In this document: positions 8,391 to 17,123 of the stretch, one piece after another | Numbering within the stretch: position 1 is the stretch's first letter | Layout of the letters: each line of letters starts with the position of its first letter | Source of the DNA: Peribacillus deserti | GTDB taxonomy: Bacteria; Bacillota; Bacilli; Bacillales; DSM-1321 | DNA: 39,258 nt | Direction of reading: 5' to 3' | Assembly (NCBI RefSeq): GCF_002863585.1 | Contig: NZ_PGUY01000016.1 | Coordinates: 1 to 39,258 of the forward strand | The notes under the pieces: model-generated | What the model was told of the DNA's origin: nothing | Database searches by the model: none | The model's input: the letters and a program-made list of their open reading frames with translations, nothing else | Position numbers and translations under genes: made by a program

Positions 8391-8430
8391 ACAAAACACA
8401 CATCACGCCAGATGTGTGTTTTGTTTCTTA
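8391..8430. terminator. Perfect 13-bp hairpin, likely terminator
   Basis: ACAAAACACACAT (8391-8403) pairs with ATGTGTGTTTTGT (8412-8424), followed by TTC and T-rich sequence. It would stop any transcription running out of the repeat before pgi. The remaining bases up to 8628 hold only the pgi leader. Confidence 0.55.
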
Positions 8431-8628
8431 CATTATGAATGAACATTTTTGTGTTTTTAAATTCTGTTTACCGCATGCTGAAAGTGTAGGGGCTAGAGCA
8501 TTTAGCACTAAGATACTCACGTTTTAAAAATACATCCAAATGGGTACGCTTACATAATGAGGTATGCTTGAAAAGAGCGGCGGCTTTCGATAAAGTGGAA
8601 AAGTAATCTAAAATATGGAGGAACAAAC

Positions 8629-9975
8629 ATGACACATGTACGTTTCGATTATTCCAAAGCCCTTTCATTCTTTGGAGAACACGAATTAACATACTTAAGT
8701 GATGCTGTTAAAGCTGCACATCAGGCTCTGCATGAAGGCACTGGAGCAGGAAATGAATATCTTGGATGGGTCGATCTCCCTGTCAATTATGACAAAGAAG
8801 AGTTTTCGCGGATCCAAAAAGCGTCTGAGAAGATAAAGTCTGATTCAGATATCTTGTTAGTTATAGGCATCGGAGGTTCTTACCTTGGAGCCCGTGCCGC
8901 GATTGAAATGCTGCAGCACAGCTTTTATAACGCCCTGCCAAAAGAAAAACGCGGTACACCACAAGTGCTGTTTGTAGGTAACAACATCAGCTCTACATAT
9001 ATGAGAGATCTTATGGATCTTTTGGATGGCAAGGATTTCTCGATTAACGTTATTTCAAAATCTGGAACAACAACTGAACCGGCGCTTGCTTTCCGTATCT
9101 TCAGGAAAATGTTGGAAGATAGGTATGGGGTGGAAGAAGCAAGAAAACGTATTTATGCTACCACCGATAAAGAACGGGGAGCCCTTAAGACCCTTGCTAA
9201 CGAAGAAGGCTATGAGTCCTTTGTAATTCCTGATGATGTCGGCGGCAGATATTCTGTTCTTACTGCTGTTGGCTTACTTCCAATAGCGGTAAGCGGGGCT
9301 GATATCGAGGACATGATGAAGGGGGCGGCGCAGGCACAAGCTGATTTCAGCAGCCCTGAACTTACTGAGAATGCCAGCTATCAGTATGCTGCCGTAAGGA
9401 ATGTTCTTTATAATAAAGGCAAAACGATTGAGATGCTGATCAATTACGAGCCAGGATTACAGTACTTCTCTGAATGGTGGAAGCAGCTGTTTGGAGAAAG
9501 TGAAGGTAAAGACCAAAAAGGGATTTATCCATCATCCGCAAACTTCTCTACCGATCTTCACTCGCTGGGCCAATATGTTCAGGAAGGCCGCCGGGATTTA
9601 TTTGAAACGGTTGTTAAAGTGGAAACACCAAGACATGAGCTTCTGATTGAAAGTGAAGAAAATGATCTTGATGGATTAAATTATTTGGCTGGCCAAACAG
9701 TTGATTTTGTTAACAACAAGGCATTTCAAGGTACGCTCCTTGCTCATACGGATGGTGGGGTGCCTAATCTGATTGTCACAATCCCTGCTATGGATGCATA
9801 CACATTTGGTTATTTGGTATACTTCTTTGAGAAAGCCTGCGCAATCAGCGGCTACCTGCTGGGAGTTAATCCATTTGACCAGCCAGGCGTGGAAGCCTAC
9901 AAAGTAAATATGTTTGCTCTCTTAGGCAAGCCTGGCTTTGAGGAGAAAAAAGCAGAGCTTGAAAAAAGATTATAA
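8629..9975 (+). CDS. pgi: Glucose-6-phosphate isomerase
   Basis: A 448-residue cytosolic enzyme interconverting glucose-6-phosphate and fructose-6-phosphate in glycolysis and gluconeogenesis. The sugar-phosphate isomerase fold is marked by [16 protein letters not shown] (about 78-93), the serine/threonine phosphate loop ISKSGTTTE (about 142-150), the signature [15 protein letters not shown], the catalytic glutamate in FGESEGKD, and the C-terminal lysine in PGVEAYK. Length equals the short Bacillus-type Pgi. TGGAGG precedes the ATG. It has a dedicated terminator, and the neighbours yugN and yugO fit the B. subtilis order. Confidence 0.97.
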   Translation: MTHVRFDYSKALSFFGEHELTYLSDAVKAAHQALHEGTGAGNEYLGWVDLPVNYDKEEFSRIQKASEKIKSDSDILLVIGIGGSYLGARAAIEMLQHSFYNALPKEKRGTPQVLFVGNNISSTYMRDLMDLLDGKDFSINVISKSGTTTEPALAFRIFRKMLEDRYGVEEARKRIYATTDKERGALKTLANEEGYESFVIPDDVGGRYSVLTAVGLLPIAVSGADIEDMMKGAAQAQADFSSPELTENASYQYAAVRNVLYNKGKTIEMLINYEPGLQYFSEWWKQLFGESEGKDQKGIYPSSANFSTDLHSLGQYVQEGRRDLFETVVKVETPRHELLIESEENDLDGLNYLAGQTVDFVNNKAFQGTLLAHTDGGVPNLIVTIPAMDAYTFGYLVYFFEKACAISGYLLGVNPFDQPGVEAYKVNMFALLGKPGFEEKKAELEKRL

Positions 9976-9981
9976 GATGCG

Positions 9982-10012
9982 AAAAAAAGGGTGGCCTGGG
10001 CCATCCTTTTTT
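9982..10012 (+). terminator. Intrinsic terminator of pgi
   Basis: GGGTGGCC and GGCCATCC pair with one G-T and a short TG loop; A-run before and T-run after. Confidence 0.85.
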
Positions 10013-10077
10013 GATTTGACCATTTATTTCCCGGATTTGAGGTTAAGCTAAGATAAACATCACAAGGAGGTTTATCT

Positions 10078-10482
10078 ATGATTGAAATACCTTCCCGGAT
10101 TGAGGGAGAGACTTTTTCATTATATGACCTGGAAAGTACGCTTGAACCCAAGGGATATACCATCAGCGGAAACTGGGATTATGACCATGGTTATTTTGAT
10201 TATAAAATCGACGACTCTAACGGCTACCAATTTCTTAGAATTCCATTCCGCGCTGCCGAGGGGCAGCTTGATACCCGAGGTGCAGCGGTTCAGATGGAAA
10301 GGCCCTTTTTATTGTCGCATAAATATCAGCCGGACCTGGACGACCATGCTTTTATAGGCAATGTTTCCGCGGCCTTTAATCAATTTCAGGAGCCGGCCAA
10401 CGCGGATGCCAAGTTCCCGGAAAAATATGTGGATCTCGGAAAGTCCTTAGTTCATGAGCTGGAATCGATTCTTTTGGATTAA
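10078..10482 (+). CDS. yugN: YugN-like family protein
   Basis: A 134-residue soluble protein that matches the YugN family in length, in its acidic character and in its place downstream of pgi. Conserved-looking parts are WDYDHGYFDYKID, LRIPFRA and LDTRGAAVQMERPFLLSHKY. The family has no established function. AAGGAGG is 8 bases before the ATG. Its last four bases overlap the last four of the convergent yugO gene, so the two transcripts share their 3' ends and no terminator separates them. Confidence 0.9.
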   Translation: MIEIPSRIEGETFSLYDLESTLEPKGYTISGNWDYDHGYFDYKIDDSNGYQFLRIPFRAAEGQLDTRGAAVQMERPFLLSHKYQPDLDDHAFIGNVSAAFNQFQEPANADAKFPEKYVDLGKSLVHELESILLD

Positions 10483-11468
10483 AATCGTCCAGCGATAATT
10501 TCATCATCCTGTTTAACGACGTAATTAGGGAGCGGCAGCAATTCCACATCTGCTCCCTTTTTAATCCCGATGAAGATGTATTGTTTTTTTAATAAAATCT
10601 CCTTAACTTCATTTATGTTCTTCTGCAGAAACTCGAGCTGTACAGGTAAAAATTCTATTTTGAATTGTCGATTAAAGCGGTCTATAACCACAGGACTCTC
10701 ATCTTGATTAATTACGCTTTGCTCCATCACTGAGCTCAGGACAGAGTTGGCTTTCAGGATCGTATCAGCTCCCGCCCTCTTCGCATTCTCGGTTTGTTCT
10801 TCAGTTAATATTTCTGCAATACAGCGGACTTCTGGATTTAAACCATTGATCGCGAGCAGGCACATCACTGTAAATGTGTCACTCTGGTACTCATCCCTTG
10901 ATTGCCCAGCAGTAATCAAGACAGTAGAGGCTTCCTTTATGTTTGCTTTATTCAATATTTCATCATGACTTCCTATTCCACGGATAAAATGGAACGTATG
11001 CTCTTTGGCAGGATTCATTTCCAGCGTATCATCTATTAAGACAATGCGATTTTTATAACCAGCTTCCCGAAGTTTGATAATCGTCTGTCTTGAACGTTCG
11101 TTCCAGCCAATTATGATTAAATGCCCATCCCTGGTAAAGGCCTTCTTTCCGGTAAGATAATTTGCCTGGGAAGTTACAGCAGCGGACGCAAGAGTCGTAA
11201 TGTAAGTAGTGAAAAGCCCGATTCCGGTAATGATCAAGATCATACCAAAAATCCGTCCGGTCAGAGTTACGGGGGCAAAATCGCCGTACCCGACGGTCGA
11301 TGCCGTAACAAGTGCCCACCAGATTCCCTCAAAAACAGTCGGAAAGGTATAGGGCTCAATAAAATGAATCAGGGTGCCAAAAACACCCGCAATCACCACA
11401 GCTGCCGCTGCAAGTGTGATAATTCTAATCGGCTTAACAAAGCCCTCATTTACAGTGGGTTTGATCAA
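10479..11468 (-). CDS. yugO: Potassium channel with RCK (TrkA-N) domain, YugO
   Basis: A 329-residue potassium channel subunit. Two transmembrane helices (about residues 15-36 and 72-97) flank a pore loop with the selectivity filter TVGYGD at 58-63. From about residue 114 a cytosolic RCK domain follows (HLIIIGWNERS...IVLIDD), then a C-terminal TrkA-C-like part. B. subtilis YugO of the same layout carries potassium signals in biofilms. In B. subtilis yugO lies with the small gene mstX; no mstX-like partner is seen here. The gene converges on and overlaps yugN by four bases, and its 5' side faces the cobalamin riboswitch. Confidence 0.93.
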   Translation of the reverse strand: MIKPTVNEGFVKPIRIITLAAAAVVIAGVFGTLIHFIEPYTFPTVFEGIWWALVTASTVGYGDFAPVTLTGRIFGMILIITGIGLFTTYITTLASAAVTSQANYLTGKKAFTRDGHLIIIGWNERSRQTIIKLREAGYKNRIVLIDDTLEMNPAKEHTFHFIRGIGSHDEILNKANIKEASTVLITAGQSRDEYQSDTFTVMCLLAINGLNPEVRCIAEILTEEQTENAKRAGADTILKANSVLSSVMEQSVINQDESPVVIDRFNRQFKIEFLPVQLEFLQKNINEVKEILLKKQYIFIGIKKGADVELLPLPNYVVKQDDEIIAGRF

Positions 11469-11604
11469 GCTTCAGCCCTCCTGACAAATCATTGTTCTTT
11501 GTTCAGTATGGACAAAGTGTGTGGTTTACATATCGCCGATGCAAATAAAGTTTTCATTCTTTCCAAATTTCGACTTTTCCATTAGAATAAAAAAGAACTG
11601 AATA

Positions 11605-11775
11605 ATCTTTTGAAAGTGCCCTTCTAGAAAGGGATAATAGGGAAACCGGTGAAAGTCCGGTGCAGCCCCCGCTACTGTATGCGCCTAAAAGAACACTGCT
11701 ATCAGCCACTGGCATCCTGCCGGGAAGGCAGCAGTTTATGAAATGCGCAAGCCAGGAGACCTGCTTTCAAAGAAT
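11605..11775 (+). ncRNA. Cobalamin (B12) riboswitch aptamer
   Basis: The core shows the B12-box family elements: GGGAAACCGGTGAAAGTCCGG, GCAGCCCCCGCTACTGTA (about 11662-11679), GCCACTG (11705-11711) and GCCAGGAGACCTGC (11751-11764). The closing P1 stem pairs TGAAAG (11611-11616) with CTTTCA (11764-11769). It precedes an intrinsic terminator and the B12 salvage genes, so adenosylcobalamin or a similar corrinoid should shut the operon down. Confidence 0.95.
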
Positions 11776-11840
11776 TTAGTACTTATGCTTCGGTGGGAAG
11801 AGTAAGCCAAGATGAGCGATGCAATTAAACATGCAGGCCT

Positions 11841-11872
11841 GCCCTTGACTTATTATGGTCAAGGGCTTTTTG
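11841..11872 (+). terminator. Riboswitch expression-platform terminator
   Basis: GCCCTTGAC (11841-11849) pairs with GTCAAGGGC (11858-11866), followed by TTTTT. Its position about 70 bases after the aptamer suits ligand-dependent attenuation. Confidence 0.9.
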
Positions 11873-12169
11873 TGTTCAGGGCAAAAAAGATTATGGCTGG
11901 CATCACGGCAGAAAGCATCTCCAAGAAATACGGAAAGTGAAAGGGGTTTGTGGTGCTGTCTAACCAGTTGATGGTGAAGAGGTTAAAGCAGTTGTGAATC
12001 ACCACGATTCGAAATTGGTATGGGCATAAAATGTGGCTCATCGTTAATTGATGATTCAAAACTCAAACTATACAAAACACTTTCAACCAGAGAAAAAGTT
12101 TGCACTGCCTGAATATCATTCTTACAAACTATAATATTCCACCGGACAAATAGAGAGGAGGGTAACAAG
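11873..12169 (+). other. Long leader between riboswitch terminator and cobO
   Basis: These 297 bases hold no recognisable gene. A 15-codon frame starts with ATG at about 11892 (MAGITAESISKKYGK), without a clear ribosome site. TATAAT at 12130-12135 could be a -10 box, but I find no good -35 at 17 bases. A GAGGAGG ribosome site at the end serves cobO. Confidence 0.4.
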
Positions 12170-12718
12170 CTGCAAAACAAAGACACAGAAAAAGGCAGAA
12201 TTATCATATATACAGGAAATGGGAAAGGGAAAACTACAGCGGCAGTCGGTACTGCTGTCCGTGCTTTGGGCAGAGGCATGAAGGTTGCCATGCTTCAGTT
12301 CATCAAGTCACCTGAGCGGAGCTATGGGGAACAGCTGAGTCTGGAGAAGCTGGGTGCTGTAGTTCAACAGCTTGGAGCTGGGTTCACTTGGACTAAAACA
12401 CCTGAAGAACATCGAACTGCGTTAGAAAGTGCTTGGAAGACTGCTAAGGAATGTATTGAGGGTGGAGAGTATGACCTGATTATTCTCGATGAACTAAATA
12501 ATGCTCTTGCCATCGATTCATTTCCAATCCATGATATTTTGCCTCTGAATGAGGTCATTGAGGTGCTTTTAAATCGTCCTGCCTCCCTACATGTATTGAT
12601 TACGGGCCGCGATGCAAAGGACGAAATTAAAGCTATCGCAGATTTAGTTTCTGTAATTGAAGCGGAGAAACATTATTATGACGAAGGAGTAAATGCCATT
12701 TACGGTATTGAATATTGA
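12170..12718 (+). CDS. cobO: Cob(I)yrinic acid a,c-diamide adenosyltransferase, CTG start
   Basis: A P-loop corrinoid adenosyltransferase (CobO/CobA/BtuR type) that transfers the adenosyl group of ATP to reduced corrinoids; about 182 residues. The Walker A motif GNGKGKTT lies at residues 16-23; QFIKSP, YDLIILDELNNAL and LITGRDA match the family. The first ATG/GTG/TTG in frame is a TTG at 12266, inside the domain and after Walker A, so it cannot be the start. In frame upstream only CTG at 12170 sits 8 bases after GAGGAGG, and a stop codon (12110) closes the frame before it. This gives QNKDTEKGRIIIYTG as the N terminus, the expected family beginning. First gene of the B12 operon. Confidence 0.9.
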   Translation: MQNKDTEKGRIIIYTGNGKGKTTAAVGTAVRALGRGMKVAMLQFIKSPERSYGEQLSLEKLGAVVQQLGAGFTWTKTPEEHRTALESAWKTAKECIEGGEYDLIILDELNNALAIDSFPIHDILPLNEVIEVLLNRPASLHVLITGRDAKDEIKAIADLVSVIEAEKHYYDEGVNAIYGIEY

Positions 12719-12737
12719 GCACTGAGGAGTTTTAAGC

Positions 12738-13793
12738 TTGGAGGAAAAAGTGTATTCCGTAATTAAATCGATCGAGCCTGTCTGTGAGGAGTCCGAACAG
12801 AAGCAGCAGGAGCATCTAAATTCGTTAACAAAGCCGGTTGGCAGCCTTGGGGCTCTCGAGGATTTGGCTGTGCAGCTTGCAGGCATTTCAGCCCAGGTAA
12901 ATCCTGAAATAAATACTCCAGGCATAATTGTATTTGCTTCAGATCATGGCATTAGTTTAGAAGGTGTTTCAGCGTATCCGCAGGAAGTGACTGCGCAAAT
13001 GGTTCGTAATTTCTTAACAGGCGGGGCAGCCATTAATGTCTTTTCTAAACGGATCAACGCCCTGCTGGAAATTGTAGACATAGGGATAGCCTCGGAGCTT
13101 ACAGGACCACAGTTAATACGGCGAAAGATAGCATACGGCACTAAAAATTTCCTGCTTGAAGATGCCATGTCGGAGGATCAGGCCATTCAATCGATCTGGA
13201 TTGGCATGGAACGAGCCAAAAATCTCATCGATAAAGGAGCAGGACTCTTGATTCTTGGTGAGATGGGAATCGGTAATACTTCGCCCAGTTCGGCTATCAT
13301 TGCTTTTTTAACCGGCTGTGAGGTTGAAACAGTTGTTGGACTGGGTACTGGAATTGAGGAGATTCAACGCTTACATAAAATCCAGGTAATAAAAAACGCT
13401 ATCATATACAGACAGCCCCTTAAGGGTGATCCCATAAATGTTCTTGCGAAAATTGGAGGATTTGAAATTGGGGCTATTGCTGGGAGCATGTTATATGCAG
13501 CATCCCGGAAAATTCCTATTTTACTTGACGGATTTATTAGTACGGCCGGGGCCGTGCTTGCTGCAGAGCTAAATCCACTGGCGGCCCAATATATGATTGC
13601 TGGGCACCAATCAGCAGAACCAGGGCATCGGCTGGCACTTGAGTATCTTAATAAACGCCCGCTCTTACATTTGGGGATGAGGCTTGGGGAAGGAAGCGGC
13701 GCAGCTCTTTCCTATCCGCTTGTGGCAGCCGCAGCAGACATGGCCAGAAATATGGCCACCTTTGAACAAGCGGGAGTTTCAAGAAAAAGCTAA
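12738..13793 (+). CDS. cobT: Nicotinate-nucleotide:dimethylbenzimidazole phosphoribosyltransferase
   Basis: A 351-residue CobT that makes alpha-ribazole phosphate from nicotinate mononucleotide and a lower-ligand base such as dimethylbenzimidazole, feeding nucleotide-loop assembly. Family marks are LTKPVGSLGALEDLAVQLAG, FASDHGISLEGVSAYPQEVT, GEMGIGNTSPSSA, LLDGFISTAGA and the closing LGMRLGEGSGAA, whose glutamate is the proposed catalytic base in the family. The TTG at 12738 follows GAGGAG by a normal distance; a GTG at 12750 after GGAGG (12740-12744) is an alternative that shortens the protein by four residues. It lies 19 bases after cobO. Confidence 0.95.
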   Translation: MEEKVYSVIKSIEPVCEESEQKQQEHLNSLTKPVGSLGALEDLAVQLAGISAQVNPEINTPGIIVFASDHGISLEGVSAYPQEVTAQMVRNFLTGGAAINVFSKRINALLEIVDIGIASELTGPQLIRRKIAYGTKNFLLEDAMSEDQAIQSIWIGMERAKNLIDKGAGLLILGEMGIGNTSPSSAIIAFLTGCEVETVVGLGTGIEEIQRLHKIQVIKNAIIYRQPLKGDPINVLAKIGGFEIGAIAGSMLYAASRKIPILLDGFISTAGAVLAAELNPLAAQYMIAGHQSAEPGHRLALEYLNKRPLLHLGMRLGEGSGAALSYPLVAAAADMARNMATFEQAGVSRKS

Positions 13794-13818
13794 TACTATA
13801 TATTATCGGAGGACAATC

Positions 13819-14796
13819 ATGAAATCAAATTTCACAAAATTTATCGGCCTGTTATCTATTCTGCTCGTTCTTACAATAGGCATTTTAACAGGGTGCAATA
13901 CTTCTACAGCAGAACCGAAAAAGGAAAAAACTTCAGAGCAGACAGCTAAAAAAGAAGCATTTCCAATGACGATCACTGATGACGAAAAAGAAAAGGTCAC
14001 GATCGAAAAGAAGCCTGAAAAAATTGTATCGATTACACCAAGTACAACGGAGATTGCCTTTGCACTTGGCCTTGGAGATCAAATTGTCGGAGTTTCCGAT
14101 TTTGATAATTACCCTAAAGAGGCTTTAAAAAAAGAAAAGGTTGGGGCCCAGGATATAAATGTTGAGAAAATACTTTCTCTTCAACCGGATTTAGCACTAT
14201 TAGATGATTTTCACTATAAAAACCATGCTGAGGTCATAAAGCAGCTAAAAGACGCAGGTATCACTGTTGTTATTATAAATAGTTCAAAGAACACCTTTGA
14301 TCAGGTTTATGATTCTATCGAGCTATTAGGCAGAGCCACTGGTACGTCCCAAAAAGCTGAGTCAATCATTAAAGATATGAAGGACAGAATGGAAGATGTA
14401 AAGGAAAAAGCAGCAAAAGTTAATGAGCAAAAGCGAGTATGGGTCGAGGTAGCACCGCAGCCTGATATATATACAACCGGAAAAGGGACATTCATGCAGG
14501 AAATGCTCGATACGATCGGCGCCGTTAATGTCGCGGAAGGACAGCAGGGCTGGGTTAAAATGAATGAAGAAGAAGCCGTTAAGTTTAATCCTGATGTTGT
14601 AATTGTTACTTATGGAGATTATGTTAAAAACCCGGATCAGCAGGTCTTAAACCGTAAAGGCTGGTCAGAAGTACCGGCTGTAAAAAACAAACAAGTCTTT
14701 AATGTGAATAGCGATACGGTAACACGTCCTGGTCCCCGCCTTGTAGAGGGAGTGGAAACACTTGGGAAATTCATTTATCCAGATATATTTAAATAA
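13819..14796 (+). CDS. btuF: Corrinoid ABC transporter substrate-binding lipoprotein
   Basis: A 325-residue extracellular lipoprotein that captures vitamin B12 or cobinamide for the BtuCD importer. The signal peptide ends in the lipobox LTGC with the lipidated cysteine at residue 26, followed by a charged linker. The mature part is a class-III (helical backbone) binding protein: KIVSITPSTTEIAFALGLGDQIVGVS, then NVEKILSLQPDLALL and the C-terminal lobe with PQPDIYTTGKGTFMQEML. Frame opens earlier, but CGGAGGA places the start at this ATG. Operon context with a B12 riboswitch and cob genes specifies corrinoid rather than iron-siderophore, which the fold alone would not. Confidence 0.92.
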   Translation: MKSNFTKFIGLLSILLVLTIGILTGCNTSTAEPKKEKTSEQTAKKEAFPMTITDDEKEKVTIEKKPEKIVSITPSTTEIAFALGLGDQIVGVSDFDNYPKEALKKEKVGAQDINVEKILSLQPDLALLDDFHYKNHAEVIKQLKDAGITVVIINSSKNTFDQVYDSIELLGRATGTSQKAESIIKDMKDRMEDVKEKAAKVNEQKRVWVEVAPQPDIYTTGKGTFMQEMLDTIGAVNVAEGQQGWVKMNEEEAVKFNPDVVIVTYGDYVKNPDQQVLNRKGWSEVPAVKNKQVFNVNSDTVTRPGPRLVEGVETLGKFIYPDIFK

Positions 14797-15826
14797 TAGA
14801 ATCAAGTTTCTTTATACCTTTAGTGTATTATTCGTTATCTTCTCGATAATCATAGGTTTATTTGCAGGAACGGTTACAATAACCGTTCCTGATATTTTGA
14901 AGATTGTCACTCAGCATATAACAGGTATACACCTGTATCAAGGTCCAAAAAGCACCGATATGATTATATGGGAAATACGGTTTTCGAGAGTGGTGCTGGC
15001 CTTTTTTGTAGGTGCGTCCCTATCTCTTGCCGGAGCGGCCTTCCAGGGTTTACTAAGGAATCCACTGGCGGATCCTTACACCATTGGCGTATCGTCAGGC
15101 GCTTCACTTGGTGCCGTACTGGTTATTTATTTTCAGCTTAACTTACTATGGCTGAAAGGTTTCACTCTGCCGATATTTGCTATTGCCGGGGGAGGCATCA
15201 CTCTGACCCTCGTCTTTGGAATTACGAGACTGGCGAGCAGTACGCTGGCAAATGAGACAATCATTCTGGCCGGGATCATATTGTCTTCTTTTACTGGGGC
15301 ACTGGTTTCTTTGCTGATGGCCCTTACTCCTAGAGAAGATGTACGGCAGATTCTGTATTGGCTTATGGGCAGCGTTTCGATGAGAGGCTGGGATCATGTT
15401 CAGCTGATACTTCCTTTCTTTATAATTGGAGCAATCATTCTTCTGCTGCATGCTAAAGAATTAAATGGGCTTGCGCTGGGTGATCAATCTGCTCAATTTA
15501 TAGGAATCAGTGTCAAAAAGAAGAAAAGATTAATATTGATCGCTGCCTCCGTTTTGACTGGGGGAGCCGTTGCTGTTTCTGGGGCGGTTGGATTTGTAGG
15601 ACTTGTGATCCCTCACCTAGTGAGACTGGTTTCAGGTGCGAATCATAAGCATGTGTTGCCGCTTACTCTGCTTATTGGAGGAGGGTATTTAGTCCTGGCT
15701 GATTTAGCTGCAAGGACAATCATTTCCCCGAGGGAACTCCCTATTGGTGTTGTGACAGCCCTCATAGGAGCGCCGATCTTTACCATGCTGCTTGTAAAAG
15801 AAAGAATGAGAAGAAGGAGAATCTAG
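14762..15826 (+). CDS. btuC: Corrinoid ABC transporter permease (FecCD family)
   Basis: A permease of about 354 residues with the roughly ten membrane helices of BtuC/FecCD proteins. Typical segments are GASLSLAGAAFQGLLRNPLADPYTIGVSSGASLGA, LAGIILSSFTGALVSLL, the coupling region LGDQSAQFIGISVKKKK, and VGFVGLVIPHLVRL. No ATG is near the start; TTG at 14762 after AGAGGGAG gives a 35-base overlap with btuF and suggests translational coupling. The exact N terminus is therefore the least certain part. It works with btuF and the downstream ATPase. Confidence 0.92.
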   Translation: MGNSFIQIYLNNRIKFLYTFSVLFVIFSIIIGLFAGTVTITVPDILKIVTQHITGIHLYQGPKSTDMIIWEIRFSRVVLAFFVGASLSLAGAAFQGLLRNPLADPYTIGVSSGASLGAVLVIYFQLNLLWLKGFTLPIFAIAGGGITLTLVFGITRLASSTLANETIILAGIILSSFTGALVSLLMALTPREDVRQILYWLMGSVSMRGWDHVQLILPFFIIGAIILLLHAKELNGLALGDQSAQFIGISVKKKKRLILIAASVLTGGAVAVSGAVGFVGLVIPHLVRLVSGANHKHVLPLTLLIGGGYLVLADLAARTIISPRELPIGVVTALIGAPIFTMLLVKERMRRRRI

Positions 15827-15827
15827 T

Positions 15828-17111
15828 ATGCTGCATGTTCAGAACCTTACAGGCGGATATGATAAATTATATCCCACCATCCATAATGTGAGTTTTCAGG
15901 TGGAAAAAGGCAGTTTTTTTGCCCTGCTAGGACCGAATGGCAGTGGAAAAACGACAATCATCCGACTCCTGATGGGAATTCTTCCAATCACTAGTGGAAA
16001 GGTCATGCTGGATGGAATATCGATTGACCATTACTCTTCCGTAGGGCTTGCAAAAAAAATTAGTGTCCTAAGTCAGGAAAACCAGGTTGGGATGGATTTT
16101 ACTGTGGAGGAAATAGTAGCCCTTGGGCGTTATCCCTATCAGGTGAAACGGCTGTTTTATGAAGAAACTCAAACAGATAAAGATGCGGTTAAAGAGGCTA
16201 TGAAACTGACCAGTATAGAATCGTATAAAACAAAGCCCTTCCTCTCATTAAGCGGGGGGGAAAAGCAAAGAGTTCTTCTTGCAAAAGCCTTGGCACAGGA
16301 GCCTGAATTGATCATACTGGATGAGCCGACTAATCATCTTGATATTAAGCACACTCTTGAAATATTGGATTTGCTGAAAAGATTGCAAAAAGAAAAAAAT
16401 TTAACCGTAGTAGCTATTCTTCACGACTTAAACATAGCTTCCATCTACGCAGAAGCCTTTGCCATGCTTAAACACGGAAAAATCCTTCAGGTTTCTAAAG
16501 GCTTTATTAAACAAGATGAAGCATTGTTACAGAATGTCTATGAAACAGATTTACAGATGGCGGCCCACCCTGAATTACCCAAGATGCAAATATCGTTCAT
16601 GCCTCAGCAGATTCCGAAGAAAGAAGGACCCTCGTCTTCCATTTCTATTACAAAGGATGAGAATCGGTTAAGGCTTCAGTTAAATTCCCAGTTCCGGACT
16701 CTTAGTCTTGGAAAGGAAGGAGAAGGACTGACCTGGTGTGCAGGAATTCTTTGCACGAATGTTCCTGACAGTGAGACAAATGAGCATTACATAAGATGGG
16801 AATACCCTGAAAGCAGAATCAGCTGCTTTCAGGAGGAGATATTTGGAACGGAGTGTATTCTAATCGGCCAGCGGGATGGGGCGGATCTTCATCTAGCTCT
16901 GTTTACCGGACATCCCTTAAGTGATACGGACCTCATGAATGTTGCTGTAAGCCTGGCAGAAATACGAACGATGGTGTCTGATGTCCCTATTACGGGCCGG
17001 CTCGTAATAGGGACAAATAGAATGCAGAGAAAAAAAGCCACTGGTCTGGAAAAAAATCTCCTGGCAGAGTTAAATAGATGGCTGTCTCATAAAATTCAGG
17101 GCGTAAAATGA
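15828..17111 (+). CDS. btuD: Corrinoid ABC transporter ATPase with C-terminal CbiZ-like domain
   Basis: A 427-residue protein, far longer than a normal BtuD/FecE ATPase (about 255). Residues 1-255 contain Walker A GPNGSGKT (35-42), signature LSGGE (141-145), Walker B LIILDEP (161-167) and H-loop H199. The extra part, about 285-427, has WCAGILCTNVP, LFTGHPLSDTDLMNVAVSLAEIRTMV and TGRLVIGTN, which resemble the later portion of CbiZ adenosylcobinamide amidohydrolases (a stretch ending in a TGTGTD-like motif), though the N-terminal CbiZ part looks reduced. CbiZ removes the nucleotide loop of imported pseudo-cobamides so that they can be rebuilt. Starts one base after btuC stops. ATPase role is certain; activity of the tail is not. 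Confidence 0.9.
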   Translation: MLHVQNLTGGYDKLYPTIHNVSFQVEKGSFFALLGPNGSGKTTIIRLLMGILPITSGKVMLDGISIDHYSSVGLAKKISVLSQENQVGMDFTVEEIVALGRYPYQVKRLFYEETQTDKDAVKEAMKLTSIESYKTKPFLSLSGGEKQRVLLAKALAQEPELIILDEPTNHLDIKHTLEILDLLKRLQKEKNLTVVAILHDLNIASIYAEAFAMLKHGKILQVSKGFIKQDEALLQNVYETDLQMAAHPELPKMQISFMPQQIPKKEGPSSSISITKDENRLRLQLNSQFRTLSLGKEGEGLTWCAGILCTNVPDSETNEHYIRWEYPESRISCFQEEIFGTECILIGQRDGADLHLALFTGHPLSDTDLMNVAVSLAEIRTMVSDVPITGRLVIGTNRMQRKKATGLEKNLLAELNRWLSHKIQGVK

Positions 17112-17123
17112 AGGAGGTTTCCA

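Noticed and set aside
11859-12291. Minus-strand frames opposite the cobO leader
   Set aside because: They are antisense to the riboswitch leader and cobO, without ribosome sites.
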